This document shows, piece by piece, positions 11,421 to 22,000 of a DNA stretch of 31,404 nucleotides. Both the position numbers and the translations under genes were made by a program. Numbering within the stretch: position 1 is the stretch's first letter; the number at the start of each line of letters is the position of its first letter. This stretch comes from Fragilaria crotonensis (Eukaryota > Bacillariophyta > Fragilariophyceae > Fragilariales > Fragilariaceae), in assembly GCA_022925895.1 (NCBI GenBank), contig JAKSYS010000711.1, positions 1 through 31,404 on the forward strand, read 5' to 3'. The notes beneath the pieces are model-generated. The model was not told the origin of the DNA. It ran no database searches and saw only the letters and a program-made list of their open reading frames with translations.

Positions 11421-12669
11421 TGTCTACCCACCCGACGTGATTAATTAACCCCATTTGGGGTTAATTATTCCCATATTTGCTCAAGTCGGAAATCGTTCCT
11501 GTTATCTTGTACCTCGTCCGTTGGACTCGAAACTTGGGCATTGGCTCAAGAACCATATGAATGATTATGGTTTTAAAGCTCAGTATCTGAATAATGTTTA
11601 TCATTGAGATGCAAGTGTTTTTCTTCATCATTTTTTTTTACCCTCCAATTTTTTCACGTCATTTCTGATCTTGACCAGCCGTAGAAATAATACCAGATGC
11701 TACGTAAAACCCACAATTCTAACAGACCTTTTGGCCGACGGTTCAATTACGTTCATGTCAAATTCAACCAAAAGCAAGATGACCGCTGTGTGTCAAATAC
11801 ATTGAACTGTTGTTTTCATACTTGAAACTTGTCCTAATTTTCAGTATTTAAGCAACAGCATTCAATTAGAGATAGAGATCGAACCAGAAGAAAAATATGT
11901 CCAAGAATCGTGTAGAATTTATACCATAGGCTACGGAGGAAAAGCTGATGTCTGATCCGATGGTTTTAGATCATTCTCTTCTGACATTTGAAAAAACTGA
12001 GGTGATCAACATCTTAAGTATACTTCAAATGGTGATGATGCACTCTGGATATTTAACCAGCTTGCAGTATTCACTTAGAAATAATGATTGGAAAGAGGAA
12101 CCCCAACGGACAATTTGTACACAGAAATCGTGTACAATATATACCAAGGGTATGAAAAAATTCACTAATCCATAACAGATTTTAAATGAACCGTCAGAGA
12201 TGATTTCGCAACAGATGACTTAAAGACTTAGGATACAAGATACTTCTAAAAGTAGTGGGTCATCGGGCACTGAGCATGTTTGCCTCAACGTGACAATTTG
12301 GAATGTCAGAATAGAATGAAAATGGACTTGAAAAAAGAGGAACTGTTTTTGCATTACGTAGAACATCTACCACACGCTACGCAAGATTTCATACCTTTTG
12401 TCGGACACCGATTGGGGATGAAAACATCAAGTATCGAGCTATTTTTCACATCAGCGACTTCCACTGAAAATAAAGAAGATGAAAATGTATCAAATGAACG
12501 CAGATAAGTGTCGCTATCTTTTCATATTGATGACTGCAATTGGAGCATTTTTTCAGTGGCCCGGAGTATAAAATGTACAGAAAAGCGTCTTGCACCCGTA
12601 CGAAAATGATGGGATTAATTAAGGCAAATGAGTGGATTAATTAAGGCACATGGACCGGGTGGGTAGACA
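11421..12669. mobile_element. non-autonomous TIR DNA element, copy 2 (1249 bp), same family
   Basis: The 14-bp inverted ends are TGTCTACCCACCCG (11421-11434) and CGGGTGGGTAGACA (12656-12669). They match copy 1 at TGTCTA and CCCG and differ in between. The flanks are CTAG on the left and CCAG on the right, consistent with a 4-bp target duplication carrying one substitution. TTAATTAA boxes lie at 11441, 12615 and 12637, with a near copy TTAATTAT at 11461. The right subterminal block CGTCTTGCA (12586) plus CGTACGAAAATG (12597) matches copy 1 with nearly the same spacing. The interior is AT-rich. It holds a 26-bp imperfect direct repeat (11905-11930 and 12125-12150, sharing AATCGTGTA and TATACCA) and no convincing gene. 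Confidence 0.72.
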
Positions 12670-13672
12670 CCAGCAGCCAAAGTCTGGAACCGGGAACATC
12701 CGGAATCCGGACGGCTGCGGTCAGGATTTCAGTCCTGAACTGTCATGCACTGTTCTGGAGTCTGTCCTTGCATACTTGTATGTGCATACGCCATACTACC
12801 GGTACTACCTGGTACTCTCTACTCTGTACTCCGGACCCCGGACGAGTACAGTACACTGTACAATCAACAGATCACATACAGTACAAAATATAAATGAAGG
12901 CAGGCTCAAGATGACAATAGACAATAGACACACGGACCACGTATTAATTCTATTACTGCGAGATTCGGTTTGTTCGGCATTTTGGAGGGAAGAGTGATGA
13001 GAGCCTTTCAAATTTCAAATCACTTGGATCAATCAAATTCAAAAAATGCTATGCACATGAAGATTTATTGCTCCTCCCACGCTCGCATGTCGTCAAAATT
13101 CCTGAACTGCATTCGTATCATTGGTGTACCAGGGTACCTGGTACTAGAGTACGTTGCCACCGTGTAGGATACAAGAAAAAAGTCGCTACGCACACAAGCA
13201 CTCCACGAAACAGTCATCTTGCACATTCACTGTAAAAGTTTTAAATACACAACGTTGCCATTACATCGAGGGAAGGGTAACATGTGTCTTCTGTCGTTCT
13301 TGGTGCGTATGTATAATTATATACATGTGAATATCCCTGGTGGCTGGTGTCACGCCCCATATGAGAATCCCGCAAGCGCCAGCATTGCATTCTGTCAAGT
13401 GTGACTGCGGACTGCGACCTGCGAACAGGGAACAGGCAACGGAGAGGGTCATACTCAGGTACTAGTACAACTACATGTACAAGATTGCTGTGTCACAATC
13501 TGCATCCCTCAAAATCCACTACATTGTACTCCAAGTAGTCCGAGGCGGTTGAGTGTTCTTGATTTTCAACGTACAATCTCCAGCGTCATACATTTGGATC
13601 AACGAGTGATTGACATCGTTGCTGTTGACTATCGACGAGAACGTAATCTCTGAATTGGATGCTGGTATAGAA
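12670..13672. other. intergenic region, no gene supported
   Basis: No coding signal is seen. It contains a dense GTAC cluster at about 12775-12870 (including CTACCGGTAC at 12796-12805), another near 13125-13155 and one near 13459-13485. It also contains a run of heptamers at 13403-13437. The last part is presumably the promoter and leader of the gene starting at 13673. Confidence 0.55.
13403..13437. repeat. run of heptanucleotide units
   Basis: The units are GACTGCG, GACTGCG, ACCTGCG, AACAGGG and AACAGGC. The first three form a clear tandem repeat; the last two look like a second short heptamer repeat grown next to it. Confidence 0.7.
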
Positions 13673-15577
13673 ATGAGCACAGAAACGGCCGCGTTGCCAT
13701 CGCCGCCAACAGCGAAATCGAGCCTCTGCGACTTTATGGATGATTCTTGCGCTGGGGCTTCGCCGTTGTCAGCAACTGTAGATGCTGAGGGCTATGTGTC
13801 ACCGCAACCCTTTGTCAATATGAGGTCGTCCAATCTCACAACCATGATTAGCTCGTTCAAAAGCAGCTTGAAGTCAAGGAATCGCTACACGAGATTCGAT
13901 GCCACGAACACAGCCTCCATTTCACCCATTTCCATGTCATCGCGAGAAAAGCAGGTAAGTCCCATTTCCGTAACGTTGGGTGTGCCGGAGCATTGATCAC
14001 ACTCATGCTGATCTTGGATTCGACAATTGTTTTCTCGAAGGAGATTGAATCAACCTTCCTCCAGTTTGACCTTGGGCCCGGTGTTCCTCTCGATCAAGAT
14101 GGCACTTCATGTCATTCTTCTCGTTTGGAGGTCTATCAGGATGACGTTGTCGACGTCTCCATGGATGAGACTTGTTCTACTACTGAATCCTCCCCAATAG
14201 GCTTCATTGTCATTTCACCACTCCCTGGTGCTGGCGAATCTCAAAGCCTAATAGGCCATTCTGTGGTGTCAGTGGTACAGTCCAATCATGGCACCACTAC
14301 GATTTTCGACATCCAAGAGAATCACAGCACTCTGATTCGCGACATGGAGGTTGCCTCTCACGCCACTTCTCCGAATGCGTCACCGAGCCGTCGACTGGAC
14401 TTTAACGACGAATCTGACGTTCTCCAGCCAAAGAGGGTCAACATTCAGGACTCCAAAAACACGGTCCGTTATTTTTCTCGATCCAGGGAAGAAAAGGCAT
14501 TCTACAGGCGCGGCAGACTATTGAAAAAGAAGAAGGCGATCGATTCTTCTGGGTATGCTTCACCTCTACCTGACACGACGGAAAGTGATGTTGTTGCCAC
14601 GATGAGAGAAACCGTGACGGGAGCGGGTAATATGATTCGAGAGGAGATGATGGCCAAGGTGAACAGTTCAGGAAGTGGACTGGCGATCAATCATTCATCA
14701 TGAAATTCAGGGAGCTTCTAGCGTGTTGCAGGACACTGTATCCGTGTCTCAAGAGAGGGTCAAGCAAAGTTTGCTTGCTTTCGCTGACCTCGGTACGACT
14801 GCGAATGGCGATCAGAAACCTCCGATAAAACCCATCAGTATCAATGATAGCTGGGATGACAGTTCAACGAGACTGAAGGCCAGTGCATTTACGTTCTCTG
14901 AAGCGATCGGTTGCATATGCTTGGACCCAACGTGGGTCGATCACGACTCAACGCGTGATGACTCCCATGAGGCAATTGAGTTACCTCTCAACGAACACCA
15001 ACGCAATGTTGAAAAGCGTTTGGAAGGGAACTCGGAACCCAATCCCAGAAAATCCTCAACTTCGACGTTAGAGCAGAATGTTTACATCGCAACCACGATT
15101 TCTGAATCAACAACAGATTCGAGCGAATCTGGCCAGTCTGATGTGCAGTATGATGAAGACCTGTCCCGCGTCACCTCGCCGGTGGGATCGGTACGAGGCA
15201 TTGTCGTGTGCAAAGAAGGATCTTCCAAGGTTCTTCAGAGGAAGCGGCCTGAAAACGAAGCCATAGCCAGAAGATATGAAGTGGTCAATGGTGCCCGGCG
15301 ATGGAACTTGGCTCAGCGATCTCCCACACCCACTCCACCCAAGGCCCCCCAATTCTTGGAGATGGAAGAGTTTCCTAATGTTTCTTCCATTCAGCAACCA
15401 ATCTTGGATAACGAGAGTTGTGTCGAGCCCTCCACTCCACCAAAATGCAACCGAACTGCGCCGACGCCGCCGACAGCTACCTTCGCAAACTTGAAGAGGA
15501 GTCCATCAGCGAAGTTGAAGAAACAGTGGTCAGCTTCAAAGTTGAAGTGCAGTCCGATCTCCACTCTGGATATCTAA
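13673..15577 (+). CDS. uncharacterised Ser/Thr/Pro-rich disordered protein (three exons)
   Basis: The model is join(13673-13954, 14041-14658, 14711-15577), 588 aa, with all junctions in phase 0. Intron 1 (86 bp) has a perfect GTAAGT donor and a TCTCGAAG acceptor. Intron 2 (52 bp) has donor GTGAAC and acceptor AAATTCAG; it removes the TGA at 14701 and restores the third frame. The start is the first in-frame ATG after an upstream stop. I recognise no domain. Seen: low complexity rich in Ser/Thr and acidic residues, a motif GYxSPxP twice (residues about 42 and 185), a basic stretch RRGRLLKKKKA that could be a nuclear signal, a C-terminal proline segment (SPTPTPPKAP, EPSTPPK, APTPPTA) and a basic Ser-rich end. 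It may be a diatom-specific regulatory or scaffold protein. That two introns reconcile three open frames is the main evidence that the gene is real. Confidence 0.68.
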
Positions 15578-15689
15578 TGTAAAGGTTCAAGACCTTAGTT
15601 TTGTACATGTAGATCTAGTATTCGGTTTTTAAGAAGCTATTACCCTGGAACAAAGGCTCACAGTCCTTAATCGCTTTCGCGGAGCAACA

Positions 15690-17311
15690 TCAGATCCTTT
15701 TGCTTGCACCGATTGCTAAATTGTGGTACTTGATATTCAAAGATCGACCTCGAAACGGCATTCCATCTTCTCGCATGACCTCAAGGAGGAGTCCAGTCTC
15801 CTGGAATGCAAAGTACATGAACCTACCGTTAGGACTAAACGCAAGGCCGGTTGTCTCATCCTTGTATTTCCCTTCAAGAACAGTGAAGAATTGCCCCTTT
15901 GAGTTGCGTCCATGAATACCCGGAAGCTTTCCACCTTCTTCGGTAAAGTACAAAACACTGTCAGTAGCATCATCCATTACAATAACTTGATCTGGCTGAC
16001 CATCAAAAAGGCCTTGTTGCGTAGTCACGTTGGTATAGCGTCGAGCGTCAAGGTCGAGAATGTAAAGCTGTTTCAGGTTTTTGGATACAAAGTATAGCAC
16101 TCCATCGTTGACATCGATGCCTTCACACTCTGGATAGTATTTCTCCGCAGAAATTCTTCCCAACGAAATGTTTGAGGTCCAAGAGAAGGTATGATTCTTC
16201 AAATCCAACAACAGATACTCCAAAGTGCCATTTCCATGCAACATAGACCATGGATTGTTCCAATTTGGCGACAACGGAGTGAAGCGCCTGATGGGACCAC
16301 GTAGATGATCTTCAGTCAAGAAGAAGCGAGGGGAACTCCTGTCGCGAATATCAAACGAGAACGACTCAAATCTCCCACGTCCCATGGAGATTGGGGCTGA
16401 AGGGCGACGGCCTTGGACATCGACTTGATACGCTTGCCCACTACCGCCAATTTCTTCGCACGAGATCCACGAATCCCAGGGAGTCCGACCGCCACCACAG
16501 TTCATTGTAGTGCCGGTTAGAATCATATTATATGCAAGCACGTTGCCAAGGTTGTCGAATCTCAAAGCTCCAACTCCGCCCTTTCCTTTTTCTTTTCGTT
16601 CCGAGTTACTGACGTAGATCCAGCCGCCATCTTTCAATGAAAATGTTGCGCCAAAATCTGGGCGTTCGTGAAACAACAGGGCAGATGTAACACCATTGGA
16701 CAGTTTGACCCTCTCGTTCTTCTTTGCCAAAGCACGCACTTTTAATCCGTTGGAGAGAAACAGATTATGGTCAGATGCTGTCAAATTACCGGGTTGATAT
16801 GTGACTTTCATGAACGACGGAGGCGAAGAAGGATCCGTGGAAGGCTCCGAGGAAGGAGAAGTTGTTGTCGGTGCCGACGACGGCACTGTCGACGGCTCCG
16901 ACGTCGAAGGAAACGTACTCGGATGCGAGGACGAGACTACAGATGGCTGACTCGAGGCCTGAAATGAAGGTCGAAACGACGGTGCCCCATCAGAGGGCTG
17001 AGACGAGGATATTGGCGTTTCTGAACTACCGGTAGGCCTTTGCCAGAGAGAATGCGCGTCTAGCGGGATCTACGCGAAGGGTCAACAAGGCTGTCTCGAT
17101 TATTGCAAACATTTCAATTGAGCTGGCTCACCTGGATACCATCGCCATGACTTTCGGCAGGTTCGGTGGATCGCGAATTGCCAATTAGATATAGGGCACC
17201 GAGACAAGCTGAAATACCCAACGAAAGAACAGCAGCAGTGACTAACATACCGAGCCAGCATTTATTCTCGGCAACGTTCTGAAAGCGCTTTCGCTTGTCG
17301 AACCACTTCAT
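15690..17311 (-). CDS. membrane-anchored PhoX/DUF839-like beta-propeller protein
   Basis: The model is complement(join(15690-16958, 17132-17311)), 482 aa, with one 173-bp intron (donor CAG|GTGAGC, acceptor TTCATTTCAG) in phase 0. Exon 1 gives a short basic N-terminus and a membrane segment (CWLGMLVTAAVLSLGISACL, about residues 19-42). This is followed by a Ser/Pro-rich stalk with repeated PS dipeptides (about 60-110). The rest resembles the PhoX-like DUF839 family: NCGGGRTPWDSWISCEE near 212-228, EDHLRGPIRRFTP, and a late TTGLAFSPNGRFMYFAFQ. Bacterial PhoX is a calcium/iron-dependent alkaline phosphatase in which acidic residues such as the CEE glutamates bind metal. Whether this protein is a phosphatase is not shown. 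I infer a type II protein with the propeller outside the cell or in the secretory lumen. An alternative acceptor (GGCAAAG near 17039) does not keep the frame with this donor. Confidence 0.78.
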
Positions 17312-17459
17312 GATAATCTTTCGAATAAATGAGAAGAGTCATGATTCACTCATCGTGGAACCACCCCGTCGGAGAAGATACTGATGCGATCCACATGAAT
17401 ACGTTATCGTTGCGACTCACAAAACTGCTGGCTTTCGCATTGTTACAGGCACGACCGAA

Positions 17460-18266
17460 TTAATAGTACTCGTCGTCGAATTCCTCGTCGTTCTCGTGTG
17501 CGTTTGTTATCAACGACATGCCCGTAAGTTCCACCACCGCTCTTGCTTTCAAGCTTTGAAAGATTTCGTCATCAATGTTTGACTCGTCATCTTGATCATC
17601 GTCGTCCTGAGGTGCTACCCGGCTATACTTATCGCGTTCTCCAACGTCACCTCGAAAACATTGGCACAACACACAGCACACCAAGGATGTCAATCCAAGT
17701 ATCCCGACGAGGCCGTAGAGCCAGTATTGTGCACTTCCGCATGTAACCTTGCCATCAATGGCTCTGCATCTACCTCCGTGCTTGTGACATGGTCTGTAAA
17801 CATGACGGGAGGGATAATCAAGGAAACCAATGGTGAAGTCATAGAACTGAATCTTGGCATCGCTTTCCTGCAGCACTTGGTTGTGCGTTCTTTCCTTCCA
17901 GTACGAAAACTCTACATAGTCACATGAAAACCCATCATAGCCACGAGGAATTAGAATCTCCGAATCAATGTAAGCATTGATATTCCAAAAATACCAATCG
18001 CTCTTATCGTCGTTGTCGTTGATCCATGAGTTTGTCAGTTTGTATCGATACGTTTGATTCTGTCGCCAATCACGATCAGTTGTAATCCAAAAGAATTTGA
18101 CCGAGTTGTTACCCTCGAAATCCAAGGTAAACTTTGGTCCCAAGCCAGTTTCTGTGTAGTTCAAGCCAACTGGATCTCCCCAATCATCACTAACATCAAC
18201 GTGCGATGCTGCTATGTACGCGTCGACTGTGGACCAGCGCTGAATGAAGTTCGTTTCCCTGCCCAT
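17460..18266 (-). CDS. uncharacterised single-pass membrane protein with acidic cytosolic tail
   Basis: The first in-frame ATG (18266) gives 268 aa. The first about 175 residues look extracellular or lumenal, rich in Trp, Tyr and Asp, with three N-glycosylation sequons (N36, N53, N70) and several Cys near the membrane. A membrane segment follows (about 181-203, YWLYGLVGILGLTSLVCCVL). The tail is acidic, including QDDDDQDDESNIDDE and the terminal EEFDDEYY. No known domain is recognised. There is no signal peptide in this reading frame. Either a further 5' exon is missing from the model or the N-terminus enters the secretory system differently. It lies 148 bp upstream of the PhoX-like gene on the same strand, both encoding single-pass surface-type proteins; any functional link is a guess. 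Confidence 0.7.
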   Translation of the reverse strand: MGRETNFIQRWSTVDAYIAASHVDVSDDWGDPVGLNYTETGLGPKFTLDFEGNNSVKFFWITTDRDWRQNQTYRYKLTNSWINDNDDKSDWYFWNINAYIDSEILIPRGYDGFSCDYVEFSYWKERTHNQVLQESDAKIQFYDFTIGFLDYPSRHVYRPCHKHGGRCRAIDGKVTCGSAQYWLYGLVGILGLTSLVCCVLCQCFRGDVGERDKYSRVAPQDDDDQDDESNIDDEIFQSLKARAVVELTGMSLITNAHENDEEFDDEYY

Positions 18267-19075
18267 GATTGTTGACAGTTGGCAAGGTGCTGTCTGTCGA
18301 GCCAATCAACAAAAAATTGAACAAGTCGCGACTCGCGACTCGCGACTTGAGATGCTGTTTTCGTAGCGAGTAGCGAGCAATATCCACTTTTCTAGTACAA
18401 GTCTACAAGTATGTATGAGTTGGAAAAGCGCATTGTCGAATTGTGAATTGTGAGACGTGTACTCGGAGTCATGTTGTACGTGGTACTACAGTACAATACT
18501 AGATCTAGTAGCAGTCAGTAGTTGTAGTGGTGTAGAACAGTGTGGGACGTGGGCGACGTTGGACGTGGGACCCATGACCCACAATGCATAAAACAGTTGC
18601 GTAATTCAAAAAATAACATGAAACATGATTACTCCGAGTAGACACGCATAGTCTACTACATGCAGCCGTTCGACTTCGCACTCGTCCCACCGCGAGCGCG
18701 TCAATCTCTAGAGCCGCAGATTCAAGTGTGAATGACCAACATGCAACTCGAAATAAACTCATTTGTGAACGAATTTGGAGGATTGCATTTTTCTACCGGA
18801 CAGGTCGAGGAAGAAGAAACACACATCCTAGCATTACAGAAGTCTGTTTGTCGAGTCCGACGTGCAAGTAGGCTACGGCAGTGTCGCCTTCTGGTCGGTT
18901 GATTCAACACCAAGGCACACACGCAAGTACGAGAAGGCGATCCATAAGGAATGTCAGGAATGTCAAATGGACGTATGAACACATTTCTAAACAATGCCTT
19001 TACGTTATTTCAGTAGGGAAAGGCTTGGGAAATCGGAAATGCTTGCGCATCTTGTTGAGCAACAAACACCACCCA
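18267..19075. other. intergenic region between two minus-strand genes
   Basis: No gene is supported. It holds the heptamer array at 18326-18346, a GTAC-rich stretch near 18470-18510, and a loose GGACGTGGG repeat at about 18541-18575. It should include the promoter of the 17460-18266 gene and the 3' end of the helicase gene. A missing signal-peptide exon of the former could lie here, but I could not identify one. Confidence 0.5.
18326..18346. repeat. heptanucleotide tandem repeat TCGCGAC x3
   Basis: Three perfect units lie about 60 bp upstream of the ATG of the neighbouring minus-strand gene, probably in its 5' leader. In another phase the unit reads GACTCGC, one base from the GAATCGC array at 9606 and from the GACTCGT form at 11389. 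Confidence 0.92.
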
Positions 19076-22000
19076 CTAGTTATCCAGAATGTCGATTACT
19101 TCAGTTTTTCTCTTGCCTTCAGAAAGATCTGAGTCTGTATCGTACAGCTGGTTTTCATCTTGTGAGTTGGAATTGCGAACCGGGTACCGCCTTGCCTCGT
19201 CCAAGTCCCGATCGAATTGAAGCTTTGCCTTCCTCTTCTTTGATGGCCTGAACGTCAATCCGTCGTCATCCTCATCGCCAGGGTCATACGACTTATCCTC
19301 ATTTGGACTCGGAAGAGACGCCACGGCAGAACCTCTCATGCTACCATCATCCAAATTTGAATCCTGGTCGGCGAGGCTAGATGGACGAATGCCTCGGCGC
19401 CCTCTTTGAGGCGGTTTCTGGATCGGTTGGCGGATATCTTCGTCGCTGTCCTCATCGGCTTGCTCAGCTTGGAGGAAGCTAAGATCGACCACATCACCAA
19501 ACGTGCCCGGATCATCAATATCGTCGTCATTATCATCATTATTTCCATTTTCGTCATCACTACTGATGACAATCATGTCGTGCACTTGGTCAACTGGTTG
19601 AATATCTCTATTCATACTCTCGTCAGTATTGGCGTCATCGTCGTCGTGTTCTTCTGGGACTGCAGCCATGAACTCGGCTTCTTCAGGTGCGTCTTCCTCC
19701 TCCGACGGTATCCGGATTCCAGCTCCGGCAAGGAACTTCTCTATTGCTTCCAGGGACTTGTGGTGATCAACGAGAAAGGCAGCAGCGTCGACGCGAAGCG
19801 TCTTCCACCCCACGCGTTCGATTACTTTTTTGCTGGCCAACCATGCGGCTCCATGAGTCCGCAGATTCGCCGGCGCCTTCAATTCCAAGCGCGGCACGGT
19901 GTCCAGTCACTTGATCTTCAACGCAAATTCCATTACTCCAGATCACCCCCATGCGGCTTACTCCATAGCCTTTTTGAGATAACATTCCTTCAAGGAATTG
20001 TCTGTACATCTTTTGAGCAACTGTTTGAAAGACTGGAGCCAGATGTGTGCTTTACTGGGTCGCACTCTCTCGCAGAGTTGGAGAAGAAATCAATAATTGG
20101 AATTTTGATATCTTCTGTATTTGGAATGTCTGATACCTCGATGCTTCTGACGAGAACCATTCTGTCCCTCGCACGCGACAATGCCACATTCGCACGCTGT
20201 GCATGGAACAGTTGGTTCTGGGTTGGAACACTCCCGGGAGAGCACACCATGCTCAAGAAAATCACATCTCTTTCTGCGCCCTGGAAATTCGGCGGCTCTC
20301 CAATCAAAATGTTGTGCTCTTTATACTTTTGGGGTCCGATTGCGTCAAGGAGGCGACCACGAATCAAGCGACTCTGTTCTTCGCCCATTAGGGATATTAC
20401 ACCAATGCTTCTGGGGAAAGCTGAAGATGTTGTGGAATTAATGAACTCCTTAATCATCTTCACGATGACGTCGCACTCCTTCTTGTTCGACTTGCCGTCC
20501 TTGAGTCCGGTTCGAACTTTCACATCAACAATGGAAGGGATCAATCTTTCATCCCTTGCCGGCAACCGAAGAGGTATTAACTTCCCATCATAGAATACAT
20601 CGTTACTGAAAGCGATGATTTCAGGAGCACATCTGAAGTGTTCGCACAGAACAGCCCTTCCCTGAGGAAATCCTTGCGCGCACAAGTCGAAAAAGCTTTG
20701 ACCGGGCAGCAGAGAGTCCTTGAGCGGTGAGTGCGGCAATGCGGCTCGTAAACTATCAATCTGAGTCTCAGAAACAAAGCTTTCGGTAGGGCTCACTTGC
20801 TTGCCATCTCCAACAATGAACCATTGCTTACCACGGAGCATTCCTGGCAGGAGGGTCACGTCACTCTGCGAAGCCTCATCCACAATTACAAGATCGAAAA
20901 GACCAAGCTCTGGAGGGAGGTAGTCACTAATTTGCGACGATGTCATAATCCAACAAGGAATGAATCTGACGCATCGTTCGAAGGCATCGAGATACTCTTG
21001 ACGGTGTCGCTTCTGTCGCTGCGATAATTTCGCCATTTGAGTGGATTTGCTGAATTTGGCTTTTCCGGCAATCTGCGCGAAACGGATCAAAGCACTTTGT
21101 GCATCGGCCGAGAAAGTTTGGGACAGCTTCGTAATAACGGTTGCTTCTGTCAAATCCTTGGACAGCAACTGGAGTTGGGCAGTGATTCGACCACGGTGGG
21201 CATCAAAAGCCTCTTCAGGTTCACTACCTAGATTCAAGGTCCACGCCAGTGATTTCATCGTTCCAGCCTTTTCTAGGAGTTCCAGAAACGATCGCTTCAA
21301 CCTGAGTTTTAATCCTTGCGATCGAAATACTTGGTTCCTTGGCCATTGATCTCGTGCCATAAGGGGGTCGAGGGCATCCGACTTGAATGCGTGAAGTGCT
21401 TGCTCTTGTTGCATCGCGCGGAGGATTATTTTCCATTCGGTGCGCGTCTTGGGCTCCACACTGTCGAATCTGATGGCGCCGATGGATGCGTCAAGGTGTG
21501 AGATTTCTTGAATTGCGCCCGTCAATGTGCCCAACAGCGGAACACCTGCCACCGCTCTTGTGGCTGCTGACTTCAAAGAAGAGAAAGATTCTCCAGCCAT
21601 CGCAGCAACTCCGGTAATCAAGGAACCAGCGACGGGGGTCGTGTAACCAGAGATTCGTTCTATGGGATTGGTATCGTCAATGAAAACCTTCGTTGCCCGA
21701 TGATGAAGCCTCTCAACATCAGCTGGAGTCATGGGAGAAATTGTCCTCATCAACCACGGCGCCTCACGAAGGAGATAAATAGCAATTTCGGTGGTTCGCC
21801 GACCTGCTGGACTCTGCATGAGACTTCGCTTGCGCTCACTTTGCTGGTAGGTTTTCAAGTCTATCACACGCAATTCCTGTTCCAAATCGGCGATGCTTTT
21901 CTTCAACAAGGAACATTGTTCGCTTTGAATACTTGTATTGATACAAGAAATGCGATCGGCAAGTCGTTCCACAGTCTGTTGCAACTGACGCATGCCTGTC

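Noticed and set aside
9825-12669. piggyBac-type element using TTAA targets
   Set aside because: The TTAA occurs in boxes inside the element ends. The flanking duplications read CTTG and CTAG/CCAG, not TTAA.
14615-14710. alternative donor GTAATA for intron 2 of the 13673-15577 gene
   Set aside because: With the acceptor at 14710 it creates an immediate TAG stop. The GTGAAC donor at 14659 keeps the frame.
19990-20100. a normal intron explaining the first helicase frame change
   Set aside because: Donor/acceptor pairs ending at CTCCAG give the wrong phase. A GTATCA...CAAAAG pair (127 bp) fits the phase but removes the conserved-looking DIPNTEDIKIPIIDFF segment. A GTAAAG...CTCCAG pair is only 23 bp.
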